Shown: positions 34,568 through 43,870, counted from the stretch's first letter. The stretch: 64,000 nt of DNA from Agathobaculum hominis (GCF_014288055.1 NZ_JACOPK010000008.1:62001-126000), one strand, 5' to 3'. Notes: a model not told the origin generated them from the sequence alone. Numbers and translations: made by a program.

Positions 34568-35841
34568 GCGGAGCGAAAGAGAAAAAGAAAATCGGTCTGA
34601 CAACGCAGATCTTTATTGCGCTGATTGTGGGCGCCATTCTGGGTATTGTGCTGCATGTCGCCGCGTCTGACGTGGAATTTGTGCAGAATGTATTGATAAA
34701 CGGTGTTTTCTATGTCATCGGTCAGGGCTTCATCCGTTTGATGCAGATGCTTGTCGTACCGCTGGTTTTCTGCTCGCTGATCTGCGGCGCGACCGCGATC
34801 GGTGACAGCAAGACCCTCGGCAAGGTCGGCATCAAGATCATCGGCTTCTATATCCTGACGACCATGATGGCAGTCGCAGTCGCTCTCGGCATTGGCCTGC
34901 TCATCAGGCCGGGCATCGGTCTGGATATGTCGCAGGTGCAGCAGGTCGAGACCGGCATTGAGGGCGGCCAGTCGGTCAGCTTCGCGGAGACCATCCTCAA
35001 TATAATCCCGAAGAACCCGATCGGTGCGCTCGCGAACGGCGAAATGCTCCAGGTCATCGTTTTTGCGCTGATCATCGGCATCATCCTTGCGAAACTGCAG
35101 GATAAGACCCAGCTCGTCACGAACTTCTTCCAGCAGGGCAACGACATCATGATGGAGATGACCATGATGGTCATGCGTCTGGCGCCGATCGGTGTATTCT
35201 GCCTGATCGCAAAGACGTTCGCCGGTCTCGGTTTCTCTGCGATGGTCCCGATGTTCAAGTATATGGGCGCGGTTCTGCTCGCGCTGTTCATCCAGTGCTG
35301 CGGCGTATACCAGGTCCTGCTTGCGCTGTTTACGCGCCTCAATCCGCTGCGCTTCCTCAAGAAGTTTGCTCCGGTTATGGGCTTCGCCTTCTCGACGGCT
35401 ACCTCCAATGCGACGATCCCGATGAATATCGACACGCTGGAGGAAAAGATCGGCGTTAACCGCCGTATTTCGTCCTTTACCATTCCGCTCGGCGCGACCA
35501 TCAATATGGACGGCACGTCCATCATGCAGGGCGTTGCGGTCGTATTCGTCGCGCAGGCGTTCGGCATTACGCTGACTCCGGCGGATTATCTGACCGTTAT
35601 CGCGACGGCGACTCTCGCATCCATCGGCACCGCAGGCGTTCCGTCTGTCGGCCTGATCACGCTCGCGATGGTATTCGATTCGGTCGGTCTGCCGGTTGCC
35701 GGCATCGGCCTGATCATGGGTATCGACCGTATTCTTGATATGGCGCGAACTGCGGTCAACATTACCGGCGACGCGGTCTGCACCACGATCGTTGCACATC
35801 AGGACGGCGCGCTCGATAAATCTGTATTCAATAAAAACTGA
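34564..35841 (+). CDS. Dicarboxylate/amino acid:cation symporter (DAACS family)
   Basis: 425 residues from GTG 34564, which overlaps the previous stop (GTGA); the site GGGAGGTG lies within the end of the RmlD-like gene. Eight membrane helices and two hairpins; substrate and ion sites seen in FSTATSNATIPMN, INMDGTSIMQG, TAGVPSVG and MGIDRILDMARTAVNITGD. Takes up glutamate, aspartate or C4-dicarboxylates with Na+ or H+. Confidence 0.93.
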   Translation: MSGAKEKKKIGLTTQIFIALIVGAILGIVLHVAASDVEFVQNVLINGVFYVIGQGFIRLMQMLVVPLVFCSLICGATAIGDSKTLGKVGIKIIGFYILTTMMAVAVALGIGLLIRPGIGLDMSQVQQVETGIEGGQSVSFAETILNIIPKNPIGALANGEMLQVIVFALIIGIILAKLQDKTQLVTNFFQQGNDIMMEMTMMVMRLAPIGVFCLIAKTFAGLGFSAMVPMFKYMGAVLLALFIQCCGVYQVLLALFTRLNPLRFLKKFAPVMGFAFSTATSNATIPMNIDTLEEKIGVNRRISSFTIPLGATINMDGTSIMQGVAVVFVAQAFGITLTPADYLTVIATATLASIGTAGVPSVGLITLAMVFDSVGLPVAGIGLIMGIDRILDMARTAVNITGDAVCTTIVAHQDGALDKSVFNKN

Positions 35842-35848
35842 GACAGCA

Positions 35849-35911
35849 CCGCACAGGAAAAGCTCCGGCACTTTGCGGAGTTCGTGCGGCGCCGCGTGAA
35901 ATCGTTTTTTT
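35849..35911 (+). terminator. Terminator of the symporter gene
   Basis: Nested stems CCGCAC/GTGCGG around AGCTCCG/CGGAGTT, then a T-run at 35904-35911 after a short gap. Confidence 0.5.
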
Positions 35912-35925
35912 GCAGTGGGCACGGT

Positions 35926-35954
35926 TTGACAGACCGTGCCCATTCTGTTATAAT
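35926..35954 (+). promoter_or_regulatory. tRNA-Leu promoter
   Basis: TTGACA, 17-base spacer, TATAAT; nine bases before the tRNA. Confidence 0.85.
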
Positions 35955-35962
35955 AAATACAC

Positions 35963-36049
35963 GCCGCCATGGCGGAACTGGTAGACGCAGGGGACTTAAA
36001 ATCCCCCGGCCTTAAAACCGTGCCGGTTCGATTCCGGCTGGCGGCACCA
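35963..36049 (+). tRNA. tRNA-Leu (anticodon UAA)
   Basis: 87 bases with encoded CCA. Acceptor GCCGCCA/TGGCGGC, D-arm with GGTAGACGC, anticodon loop CTTAAAA, a long variable arm (GGCCTTAAAACCG) typical of leucine tRNAs, and T-loop GGTTCGATTCC. Its 3' end borders a region of foreign composition with an integrase, so it is the probable integration target. Confidence 0.96.
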
Positions 36050-36050
36050 G

Positions 36051-36090
36051 AAAGCTCCTGTAATCTGTTGATGGATTACAGGAGCTTTTG
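36051..36090 (+). terminator. Terminator after tRNA-Leu
   Basis: AAAGCTCCTGTAATC / GATTACAGGAGCTTTT, 15-pair stem, short T-run. Confidence 0.85.
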
Positions 36091-36238
36091 CTGTATTATC
36101 GGTATTTTTCTGAACTTTTCAGAGATGTTTGAAAATAGGGAATAACTGTGAAATCAGTCGGTTTGACCGACTTCTCGCAGATTTCTCGCAGGCTTGCACC
36201 AAGAATGGTGCTTATTTTGTGCTTATTCGAGAGGTTAG

Positions 36239-37516
36239 TTAAGGTTTCAGCGCCGTGATTGGAACAACAAAAACACCATCGGCGCGCCGATAGGCGGCAT
36301 TCGACATACCGCACAGAACGCAGAGCACCGCAGGCGGCTTGCCGCGAGGATCTTCTTCAATCTGACGCTTAATCTTAAGCAGATTTTCTGCGGCAGTATC
36401 GATCTGATTTGCACCGAGCTTGATCTCAAAAGCGCACCACTGACCGTCTGCCAGCTCAATTACCGCATCGATCTCTTGATTTTGGTAATCCTGATAGTGA
36501 TACAGGTTCGCACCAAACGACTCCGCATAGATACACAGATCGCGCTCGCACAGTGCCTCAAATAGAAATCCAAGCGTTTCCAGATCACCAATCAAACCGG
36601 CAGGCGTTGCGCGGAGCAAGGCACACGCCAGTGACGGATCGGAGAAATGCCGCTTTTCCGCCTGCTTTATCCGAACAGAGGAGCGGATACCGGCAGCGAA
36701 CGGTGGCTGATTATCCGTGATGAACAGCCGCTTGAAAATATCCAGATAGGCGGATACCGTTTCGCCGTCAATATCCTCATCATCAACCGCCTTGATATCG
36801 CGCATTAACGTTCGATTTGTGACGGTTGTGCTCTCATTTCGAGCCAGAGAACGCAGCAGCAGGCGCATTTTCTGTGTATCGCGTCTGATGCCGTCGATAC
36901 GGTACACATCATCGTCAATGACCGCATTCAGATACTCGGCAGGCAGCAGCATAGCCTGTTTGAGCGGCAAGCCCAGACTGCCCGGCCAGCCACCGCGGAT
37001 AATCAGTTCAATCAGCTTGGTAAGATCTACTTCGCCGGTCATGGCTGTAGTAACTTCGCCATGACACAGCTTTTCCAGCGAAACCTGTCCGCTGGAGTCG
37101 CCCGACTCGTAGAGCGACATTGGACGCATACGCAGCTTGGCAATGCGGCCTGCACCGCTGTGCAGGACACCCTTGTGGTTAGGGGTGGCAGAGCCGGTCA
37201 GAATAAACTGGCCCTTTTCGGCGGTCTGATCTACCTTGTAGCGCACCGCGTCCCAGAGCGGCGGAACCTCCTGCCATTCGTCGATCAAGCGCGGAGCCTC
37301 GCCGGTTAGCACCAGTTCGGGAGACAATTCTGCCAGCTGGCGGTTTTGAAAGTTGTTAGCCGGATCGCCGATATAGATTTCGCTTTTGCTGTGCTGCGCA
37401 GAAGTCCAGGTCTTGCCGCACCATTTCGGTCCCTCAATGCAGACAGCACCGAAAGCGGATAGATATTCCTCTACTTTTGCATCGATAATGCGGGGTTTAT
37501 AGTTTAAATGGTTCAT
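36239..37516 (-). CDS. AAA-family ATPase with DUF4143 nuclease-like domain
   Basis: 425 residues from ATG 37516 (site GAGGTGAG). AAA_14 domain with a P-loop written CIEGPKWCGKTWT, Walker B LIDEWQEVP and sensor LTGSATP; then the DUF4143 domain, a PD-(D/E)xK-like fold with the block EIDAVIEL..CAFEIKLG. Widespread in bacteria and archaea, sporadic in distribution, function unknown. It stands between tRNA-Leu and the integrase, on the integrase strand. Confidence 0.88.
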   Translation of the reverse strand: MNHLNYKPRIIDAKVEEYLSAFGAVCIEGPKWCGKTWTSAQHSKSEIYIGDPANNFQNRQLAELSPELVLTGEAPRLIDEWQEVPPLWDAVRYKVDQTAEKGQFILTGSATPNHKGVLHSGAGRIAKLRMRPMSLYESGDSSGQVSLEKLCHGEVTTAMTGEVDLTKLIELIIRGGWPGSLGLPLKQAMLLPAEYLNAVIDDDVYRIDGIRRDTQKMRLLLRSLARNESTTVTNRTLMRDIKAVDDEDIDGETVSAYLDIFKRLFITDNQPPFAAGIRSSVRIKQAEKRHFSDPSLACALLRATPAGLIGDLETLGFLFEALCERDLCIYAESFGANLYHYQDYQNQEIDAVIELADGQWCAFEIKLGANQIDTAAENLLKIKRQIEEDPRGKPPAVLCVLCGMSNAAYRRADGVFVVPITALKP

Positions 37517-37553
37517 TTGACTCACCTCAACATCTTGCTATTATTATATGCTA

Positions 37554-37613
37554 ATCGGTCATATTTTACAATTACAATCGGTCAAATTTTGCAGCATCAA
37601 CCGATAACATTTT
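37554..37613. repeat. Three tandem 23-base iteron-like repeats
   Basis: ATCGGTCATATTTT at 37554, ATCGGTCAAATTTT at 37577 and ACCGATAACATTTT at 37600: exact 23-base steps. Between the ATPase start and the integrase 3' end; may be integrase arm sites or an operator. Confidence 0.55.
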
Positions 37614-37621
37614 ATGGAATA

Positions 37622-37651
37622 AACGCTCGAGCCATTAAGAACTCGAGCGTT
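37622..37651 (-). terminator. Terminator at the integrase 3' end
   Basis: AACGCTCGAG / CTCGAGCGTT with the integrase stop codon in the loop; T-rich on both sides. Confidence 0.7.
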
Positions 37652-38884
37652 TTCTGTCTGGGAGTGCAGCGTGGAGGTTCGCATTATTTTTACCATTTCC
37701 AAGCAAATGCTCCATGCAGTTCGATGCCGCGATTTTCGAGGCAGCATCCAGATGCGCATAACGCAGTGTCGTCTGAAAGGTCGCGTGACCGAGATACACT
37801 TGAATTTCCTGCAGGGTATAGCCCTCATGCAGCAGCAGCGTTGCACAGGAGTGGCGCAGATCGTGAAAACGGATTTTCTTGAAACCGTGCCTCTCGATAA
37901 AGCCGCGAAAACGATCGCTGACCCGTTCGGGAGTGAGCAAACTGCCGTCTGCCAGTGTAAAGATGTATTCATCGTAGGTATGGTCGTAGCAATCGCCCCA
38001 GAGCTTGCGGTTTTCCTCCGTCCATTGCCGACGCTTGAGCAGCAGCTCTCGAATGGTCGGCACAAGTGCGAATGCACGTCGGCTGGATTCGGTTTTCAGT
38101 TCGTTTGTCTGCATGACTTCGCTTTGGCCGTTGATACGGGTTTCGAGCACTTTATGACGAATATAGATCGTGTTCTGCTCAAAATCAACGTCTTGCCAGC
38201 GCAGTCCGCATACCTCGCTGCGGCGCAATCCGTAAAACGCCGTTACGCGAACAATATCCTCGATAGAGGAACCCTGGAGTGCCTCAAACAGCTCGTTCAG
38301 CTCGCTTGCCGAATAGGTTTGCGCCTGATACGGAACGATTTTAGGCGGAGCAATTCGGCGTACCGGATTATACACCAGAGTGCCGTCCTTGATGGACTCG
38401 TTGAACACACTTTTCAGCAGCACGATGTGCTTTTTGATCGTATTCCCGGAGAGGGGCTTAGTGCGCCCCTCCTGCAGGGAATCGAGATAACGCTGAATGA
38501 GCGCAGGTGTAACCTGCTGTACGGTGATATTTCGCGAGCGGAAGAACGGGTCTGCGTAGCGCAGGATATGTTCGTACCCCTCAAGCGTAGACTTGGAGAT
38601 AGCCGGTGCCTTGCGGAGTTTCCATTGCTGCATCAGGTCGGAGAACAGCATGTCCGGCACTGAGGTGTCGAGGCCCCAGCTCTCCATGCGGTTCTTCTCC
38701 TCAGCCAGCTTGCGGAACTTGCAGGCACGCTCATTTGCAATCTCCTGTGCCCGACGCTTGTGTTTGCCAGCGGAAGGCCGGTAGTCTTCCACTTTTCAAT
38801 CCGTTTTCCGTCCTCCACATAGGACAGGACGGTGTGCCACATCCTGCCCTTTGCACGAATTGTTGCGGAAATATGTTCGATCAT
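37635..38884 (-). pseudogene. Tyrosine site-specific integrase with an N-terminal frameshift
   Basis: The catalytic part (385 residues in the frame ending 37635) is complete: YGLRRSEVCGLRW (Arg), a Lys turn before SSRRAF, HDLRHSCATLLLHEG (His-x2-Arg), LGHATFQTTLRYAH (His and Tyr). The family's N-terminal AP2-like domain (MIEHISATIRAKGRMWHTVL..) lies in another frame from ATG 38884. One extra G near 38767 would join them as ..TTGLPLGKHKRRAQEIAN. As it stands the full protein cannot be made without frameshifting; a GTG at 38792 could give a shortened protein. Confidence 0.8.
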
Positions 38885-38902
38885 GGTGGGGACCCCGGTC
38901 GA

Positions 38903-39124
38903 TCAGGCCGGCTGCTGCGAGGAACCCTTCAAAAACTCCTGCAGGAATACCTTGGGTACGCGGTACGAGCGGCCAACCTTGACGGAGCGGATTTCTCCGG
39001 CGATCAGCATCTTGCAGATATTCTGACGGGTCGTATGCAGATACGCTGCAAGCGTTGCAACGGTCAGAACGTCGGGAAGATCGTTAAGAGTGGTGGAATT
39101 GGTAATAGTGATTTGGGTTTTCAT
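38903..39124 (-). CDS. Excisionase-like DNA-binding protein (helix-turn-helix)
   Basis: 73 residues from ATG 39124 with AAGGAG. MerR/Xis-type winged helix: VLTVATLAAYLHTTRQNICK, MLIAGEIRSVKVGRSYRVPK. Such proteins direct excision or control the integrase promoter. 18 bases before the integrase start, same strand. Confidence 0.88.
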   Translation of the reverse strand: MKTQITITNSTTLNDLPDVLTVATLAAYLHTTRQNICKMLIAGEIRSVKVGRSYRVPKVFLQEFLKGSSQQPA

Positions 39125-39171
39125 GATAATAATCTCCTTTTTCTTGCATAATTTGCGCGGCAGCGTTACAC

Positions 39172-40788
39172 TTAAAGTGAACCCAGGTTCAGGCTTGAAA
39201 TCGGAATGCACAGGTAACGTTTGCCTTTGATTTTTTTGGTGGACTTCTTGCTGGCATCGATGGACAGCAGCTTGCATTGATTGAGCCACTCTGCAACATA
39301 TTGCTCGCTGAGATCACTTCGGCGGTACAGCTTTTGCAGATAGTCGGTCAGCACAGAAAGCCTAACGCAAAGGCAGCCATTGTGCCGGAATGCGTAAAAT
39401 TCCTGTTGCTGTACTCCGCTTACGATTGCCTCTCGAAGGGTTTCCGGGAGGTTTTCGATGCGGCGCAGCTCCTCGGTGATGTTGTGCCAGACTTGGGTCA
39501 ATGAGTACGCTGTTGCTTGGAGAAATTTGCTTTTGGCGACTGCCGAGATTGCTTTGACTTCCTCCGCGTAGTCAGCGAACCGGCAGAGCAGCCAGTATAA
39601 TTCGAACAACGACATCTTCACGCGCTCGTTCGGTGCGTTTTTCACAGTGGCAAGCTGCGACTCCATCTCGCACTTAATGCGAGAACGGAATTCCTCATAG
39701 CGTTCTCCAAACCATGAAAGAAATCCTTGCATTGCCGTAGCCGCGGTATGACGAAGCGCCTCCAAATCGACCGGATTACTTGAATCGGCTAGTTTCTCAT
39801 GAATTCGCACGATCATGCACCGCGTTACGTCCGAGGATGCCTCCATCGGGATTTCGCCCGTGACGACCAGTCCAGCAGCACAACTAACCGAAATATTCTT
39901 AGAACCTCGGGTTTTGGTGCGCTTGGTTTCGTTCGCTGCAAACCGCAGTAATGCGGCCGCGCTCGCAAGACGCTCGCGCTGCTTTGCCTTATTGGTGCCG
40001 ATGTAAATGTCATCCAGTAACACCGAACGATCGCGTGTGGTCATCAACGCACGCTCCATCGCAGACATTGTGCTGCCAGCGTCGTAGACATCAGCCATGC
40101 ACCCGCCCGCATCGTCGAACAGCTGGCAAAGCGCTTTGGCTGTTGCTGTCTTGCCGAAACCTTGCGTTGCAATCAAGTATAGAATGCAGGCTGTCGGTAA
40201 GCCGCTGTCCTGTAAGAACGAACGGCAAACCGAGAACAACGCATACGCCCACACCGGCAGGTATACATTGAGATGCGGCAAAAACGTCTCGAGCAGCTGT
40301 TCGACTGCGGTTTCTGCCGACATCGTTGGATCGACAGACAGATGGTAGCTTGAGGTTTCCTTGGCAATCAGGTACGGCGGTGAACCGTCTAAAGGCGGTT
40401 CAGCCAGTCGGTTTTCTGGGGCCAGGTCAGGGAAGTAGCGGTGTTGCCCATCAATCTGCTGCCAGCCGGTCTGGTCAAAGTATTGACCGCGCGGAAGGTC
40501 GCATTGTGACAGCTGCATCCGCAGGTAGGTTGCCACGAGATTTCTAGTGCTCCGACCACGTGCATCGCGCGAAATGCAACCGACAATTAACTTTTCGAAG
40601 TTCAACTGGTCCAACTGCTCCGCAGGCCAGACAATAGTCTGCGGCGGTGCACCTTCCCGCGTCACCTCGAGGAGCAGCTGGAGCGGCTCCTCGGGGTTAG
40701 CAGAATACAGTCCGCGGATTCGCGGGACAAAGTTGGCGATGACTTCGCCATCGTTCAGCAAGCTATTACCTGCAATAGCGAAATTCAT
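39172..40788 (-). CDS. Replication-type P-loop ATPase (DUF927/primase-helicase-like)
   Basis: 538 residues. Walker A is LIATQGFGKTATAKAL at about 215-235 and Walker B VLLDDIY; a following AGLVVTGEIP resembles sensor 1 of DUF927-type helicases. The C-terminal 200 residues are helical, with a probable winged helix at the end. Likely the element's replicative helicase or primase-helicase. Its ATG overlaps the stop of the upstream gene by one base. Confidence 0.7.
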   Translation of the reverse strand: MNFAIAGNSLLNDGEVIANFVPRIRGLYSANPEEPLQLLLEVTREGAPPQTIVWPAEQLDQLNFEKLIVGCISRDARGRSTRNLVATYLRMQLSQCDLPRGQYFDQTGWQQIDGQHRYFPDLAPENRLAEPPLDGSPPYLIAKETSSYHLSVDPTMSAETAVEQLLETFLPHLNVYLPVWAYALFSVCRSFLQDSGLPTACILYLIATQGFGKTATAKALCQLFDDAGGCMADVYDAGSTMSAMERALMTTRDRSVLLDDIYIGTNKAKQRERLASAAALLRFAANETKRTKTRGSKNISVSCAAGLVVTGEIPMEASSDVTRCMIVRIHEKLADSSNPVDLEALRHTAATAMQGFLSWFGERYEEFRSRIKCEMESQLATVKNAPNERVKMSLFELYWLLCRFADYAEEVKAISAVAKSKFLQATAYSLTQVWHNITEELRRIENLPETLREAIVSGVQQQEFYAFRHNGCLCVRLSVLTDYLQKLYRRSDLSEQYVAEWLNQCKLLSIDASKKSTKKIKGKRYLCIPISSLNLGSL

Positions 40789-41150
40789 CAGTGATCACCT
40801 CTCGGCAGCAGCTTGAGGCCATTCTCGGCCAGTCTGTCATTGAAGGTGCCACGCTTGACACCTACGGAGAGCGCGATCATTTTACGCAGCATGTCATTCT
40901 CGGCGGCCAGGTAGCCGCACTTGTAATTAGCCTGCGCAATCTGGCGCTCCTTCGCACGCTTGCGTGCACGCTTTGCTGCCTTCTTGCGAGCCTTTTTGCC
41001 CTTCTTGCCTTTCTTGCCCTTGCGAGGCTCGTCCTCGAAGGGGAAGCCGGTCGTGAAGGAGGGGCCGAACGAGGCAGGGGAGCTGATGAACTCCGCCGTG
41101 CTTTCGGTGTCGGGGGTGGATGCGGTCGGGAAATTAGAACCTTGAATCAT
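40788..41150 (-). CDS. Lysine/arginine-rich protein, unknown function
   Basis: 120 residues: disordered Ser/Thr/Pro head, a very basic middle (RKGKKGKKGKKARKKAAKRA), then a helical end (AAENDMLRKMIALSVGVKRG). Probably binds nucleic acid. First gene of the rep operon; its stop is coupled to the ATPase start. The ribosome site AGGAGG can be hidden in a hairpin. Confidence 0.6.
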   Translation of the reverse strand: MIQGSNFPTASTPDTESTAEFISSPASFGPSFTTGFPFEDEPRKGKKGKKGKKARKKAAKRARKRAKERQIAQANYKCGYLAAENDMLRKMIALSVGVKRGTFNDRLAENGLKLLPRGDH

Positions 41151-41155
41151 GGTAA

Positions 41156-41176
41156 GATCCTCCTATGCAGGAGATC
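41156..41176 (-). promoter_or_regulatory. Hairpin over the first ribosome site of the rep operon
   Basis: Minus strand GATCTCCT-GCAT-AGGAGGATC: the Shine-Dalgarno is paired. Could keep element replication low until relieved. Confidence 0.45.
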
Positions 41177-41352
41177 CATGTGGCCATCATGAATCTCAGC
41201 GAAAGATTTAACGCCATTCGTTAAGTCTTTGTCTTGACAAGAACTATTGTAAGGCATTTTCTGTGGAAAGTCCTGTGCAAATCCTCGTGAAAATAACGTA
41301 ATTAGCACGGATTTTCCACAACGTTTATTAATTTCAAGAAGCAGGTGATAAA

Positions 41353-43140
41353 ATGACAGTTATGTCAAATAAGTTGTTTACTGACGACTTTTTCGATCCT
41401 TCGTATGCATTTTTGTCAGATAAAATTATAAAAATGCATGCAAAACGGCATATGCAATCCCTTGAGAATTTCGTGGAAAACTCTTGTAACAGCTCGCGCG
41501 CATCCCACCAGTTTTTATATACGCTATTGTCGATCCTGGATAATCCTACACGGCTGGAGGAACTGGGACCGGATAAAAAGCAGCTTCTGTACATGAAGCT
41601 GCTTTCGCCACCGTTCGATCAGTTCCCCAGCATAGTATATTCGAAAAAGGATAACGCAGCAGAAGATATAAAGATTTTTAAAAAGAACTTAAAAGCATAT
41701 CGCAGCGATGAATATATTTATCGAGCATTGAATATTGTTCGCCAGCTATTGGAGCGGTCGGATCCTAGTCGCGAGTGGGGATATGAACCTGATAATCAAC
41801 CGGAGTTCATCAGCAAGCTAAGAGACGAAGTAGATAAAATTTATCTAAAATTTTATACAGATTTACGGGATACGGAGTTCCCAGTTAAGCGCTTGCCAAC
41901 TTGTAGCGACACTCTGTGTAAAATGGTTATAATGGATTCCAGGATATATCCTGTGCTGCCTGCTCTCTTTACATTAAGTGCAGTTTATCAGGCTGCACTT
42001 GATAAAAGTCCTGGTAAAGCAGCGCTGTTGGAATTCATCATTCAACCTTCTTTGACAGATTCGTGCTTCACCGACAATGCATACAAAACGAAGGTTTTGA
42101 GCAAATTAGCTTACCGGCTGCTCAATAAAATCGAGAATACATTAATCGATAATTTAAACAAATATAACACAGTTGTCTTTCCTAGCAAGCATATCAACTG
42201 TCCACCAAGTATAAGCGCATTGAAATTTGACGATCAACAACCGCCCTCTGAAAAGGTTTGTTTTAATCAGCATATAAATTTTGCCTTTCCGCTCTGCAAA
42301 ACGCAGTGTTTAGCAACTGATATTGCAACGGCTTGTTCCTTAACAATGGAGCAGGCGTTGGAATTGAATACTCATATATCCGAACATCTGCTGGATAAAT
42401 CGTATAATGAGAAGCATCTGCGTGAGATATACGGAGATCAAGTAACCGAGATAATTAAAGGGTTCCGAACTTTGGCTAATCCTGGAACGTATTATAAACA
42501 AGACTCTTTTATTAATATTTACAAAACCTGCGTGTGGGGCAAGCTGTCGGCTTCTGCTAAATTTTTCTTTGTTGATCCGTATGATAATTCGAATAACCTT
42601 CCTTTCAATCTGTATCAATTTATCCGCAAGTACTTTACATATGTCTCTTTATCAAGATATGTGCTTTACTATTCCGCACCATTCCGACCGTTGTACGGCT
42701 CGTCGAAAATGCTTCCGCCAGGCTGTAAAGGTATATTCCGAGATTTTAAGACGTATAGCGAATGTTACTTTACTGACACGGACGTTCAGCCTCAATTGTT
42801 TCCCTTTGCAGGAACCAATACATATTTAATAGGAGTCAAAGAACTTCGACCTAGTATTCGAACGGAGCTTATTCGTACTTTTACGCCTTACAGTGCCGTC
42901 CATTTTCTCATGAGACACCTTGAGCATCCGCCTAAGAATAAGTCGGCTTTACAGCAATGTATTAATGAGTATCTTAAGAAGTATCCGCTTTCGAAAGATA
43001 TCGGTATGCTGTTCCGGGACACTAATGAAATGATAGCCGTATATCAGCTGATGCTAAAAGCAGCGCTAAATATTATCGCTCATTATACAGTTTCACTGTT
43101 GGCAGACGCACGCATCCAAACGCTGCAAAACCACTTATAG
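41353..43140 (+). CDS. Large orphan protein of the element (595 aa), unknown function
   Basis: Starts at ATG 41353 (site AGGTG). Codon use is much more AT-rich than the core genes and unlike its neighbours in the element. Predicted soluble and mainly helical; no P-loop, zinc cluster, membrane helix or nuclease motif that I can see. Notable blocks are CKMVIMDSRIYPVLPALFTL, DIATACSLTMEQALELNTHI and HYTVSLLADARIQTL. It is the only plus-strand gene of the element, divergent from the rep operon, which is the usual place for accessory cargo. Confidence 0.8.
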   Translation: MTVMSNKLFTDDFFDPSYAFLSDKIIKMHAKRHMQSLENFVENSCNSSRASHQFLYTLLSILDNPTRLEELGPDKKQLLYMKLLSPPFDQFPSIVYSKKDNAAEDIKIFKKNLKAYRSDEYIYRALNIVRQLLERSDPSREWGYEPDNQPEFISKLRDEVDKIYLKFYTDLRDTEFPVKRLPTCSDTLCKMVIMDSRIYPVLPALFTLSAVYQAALDKSPGKAALLEFIIQPSLTDSCFTDNAYKTKVLSKLAYRLLNKIENTLIDNLNKYNTVVFPSKHINCPPSISALKFDDQQPPSEKVCFNQHINFAFPLCKTQCLATDIATACSLTMEQALELNTHISEHLLDKSYNEKHLREIYGDQVTEIIKGFRTLANPGTYYKQDSFINIYKTCVWGKLSASAKFFFVDPYDNSNNLPFNLYQFIRKYFTYVSLSRYVLYYSAPFRPLYGSSKMLPPGCKGIFRDFKTYSECYFTDTDVQPQLFPFAGTNTYLIGVKELRPSIRTELIRTFTPYSAVHFLMRHLEHPPKNKSALQQCINEYLKKYPLSKDIGMLFRDTNEMIAVYQLMLKAALNIIAHYTVSLLADARIQTLQNHL

Positions 43141-43150
43141 TATCCTTGAA

Positions 43151-43189
43151 TTGGTGGGAACCGTGGGAGTTCCCACCATTCCCACCAAT
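43151..43189. terminator. Convergent terminator between the orphan gene and the serine recombinase
   Basis: TTGGTGGGAA pairs with TTCCCACCAA; an inner TTCCCACC offers an alternative pairing. Confidence 0.65.
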
Positions 43190-43192
43190 ATT

Positions 43193-43747
43193 TTATGAGT
43201 GTTGATTGCATCTTCGGTAAAATGTGTTTGCCCTTAGTCCGGTCTGCCGCATGGCTTCCGCGGCGGTAATCTCTCCTGCCCGCCAACGAGCTACCACCCG
43301 CTCGAAGTTGTCCGGCAGAGGCATCGGCTTACGGCCGGTGTACTTGCCCTGCTCTTTGGCGATGGCGATACCTTCGCGCTGGCGCTGGAGAATATACTCG
43401 CGTTCCAACTCTGCGACTGCTGCAAACACGGTGAGCATAAATTTTCCTGTTGGCGTGGTTGTGTCGATGGCCTCCTTGCGGCTGACAAATTCTACTTGTT
43501 TCTCGGTCAGCTGTTCCACGAGATCGAGCAGGTCGCGCGTGTTCCTCGCAAAGCGGCTGATCGACTCCACGATTACCGTATCGCCGTGCCGGACATATTC
43601 CATCATCCGAGTGAGCTCCGGGCGGTCCGTGTTTTTGCCGCTCGCCTTGTCGATGAAAACCTCGTCAACATCGAGTTCGCGCAGCAGGGCTTCCTGTCGA
43701 GCGGTATTCTGCTCCTCGGTGCTGACGCGGATGTATCCAATCTTCAA
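43193..43747 (-). CDS. Serine recombinase of the resolvase/invertase family
   Basis: 184 residues from TTG 43747, chosen because GGAGG stands seven bases before it and the protein then begins KIGYIRVSTEEQN with the catalytic Ser. The other active-site blocks are DKASGKNTDRPEL, DTVIVESISRFARNTRDLLD and FAAVAELEREYILQRQREG; a C-terminal helix-turn-helix ends the protein (ITAAEAMRQTGLRANTFYRR). May resolve dimers or invert DNA within the element. Confidence 0.92.
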   Translation of the reverse strand: MKIGYIRVSTEEQNTARQEALLRELDVDEVFIDKASGKNTDRPELTRMMEYVRHGDTVIVESISRFARNTRDLLDLVEQLTEKQVEFVSRKEAIDTTTPTGKFMLTVFAAVAELEREYILQRQREGIAIAKEQGKYTGRKPMPLPDNFERVVARWRAGEITAAEAMRQTGLRANTFYRRCNQHS

Positions 43748-43870
43748 ATCTGTTCCTCCATTCATTGCAATAGGTTCACCGCACGTTTTGACATATTTCA
43801 AAATTTCGAAAACAACCCTATTGACATAGTTTTCCGTTGTTTCAGATGGGTATAGCCTAATGACACGCTC

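Noticed and set aside
41200..41340. DnaA-box-like TTTTCCACA and TGTGGAAAG as an element origin
   Set aside because: Only two imperfect sites, and no iterons or AT-rich core; too weak to call.
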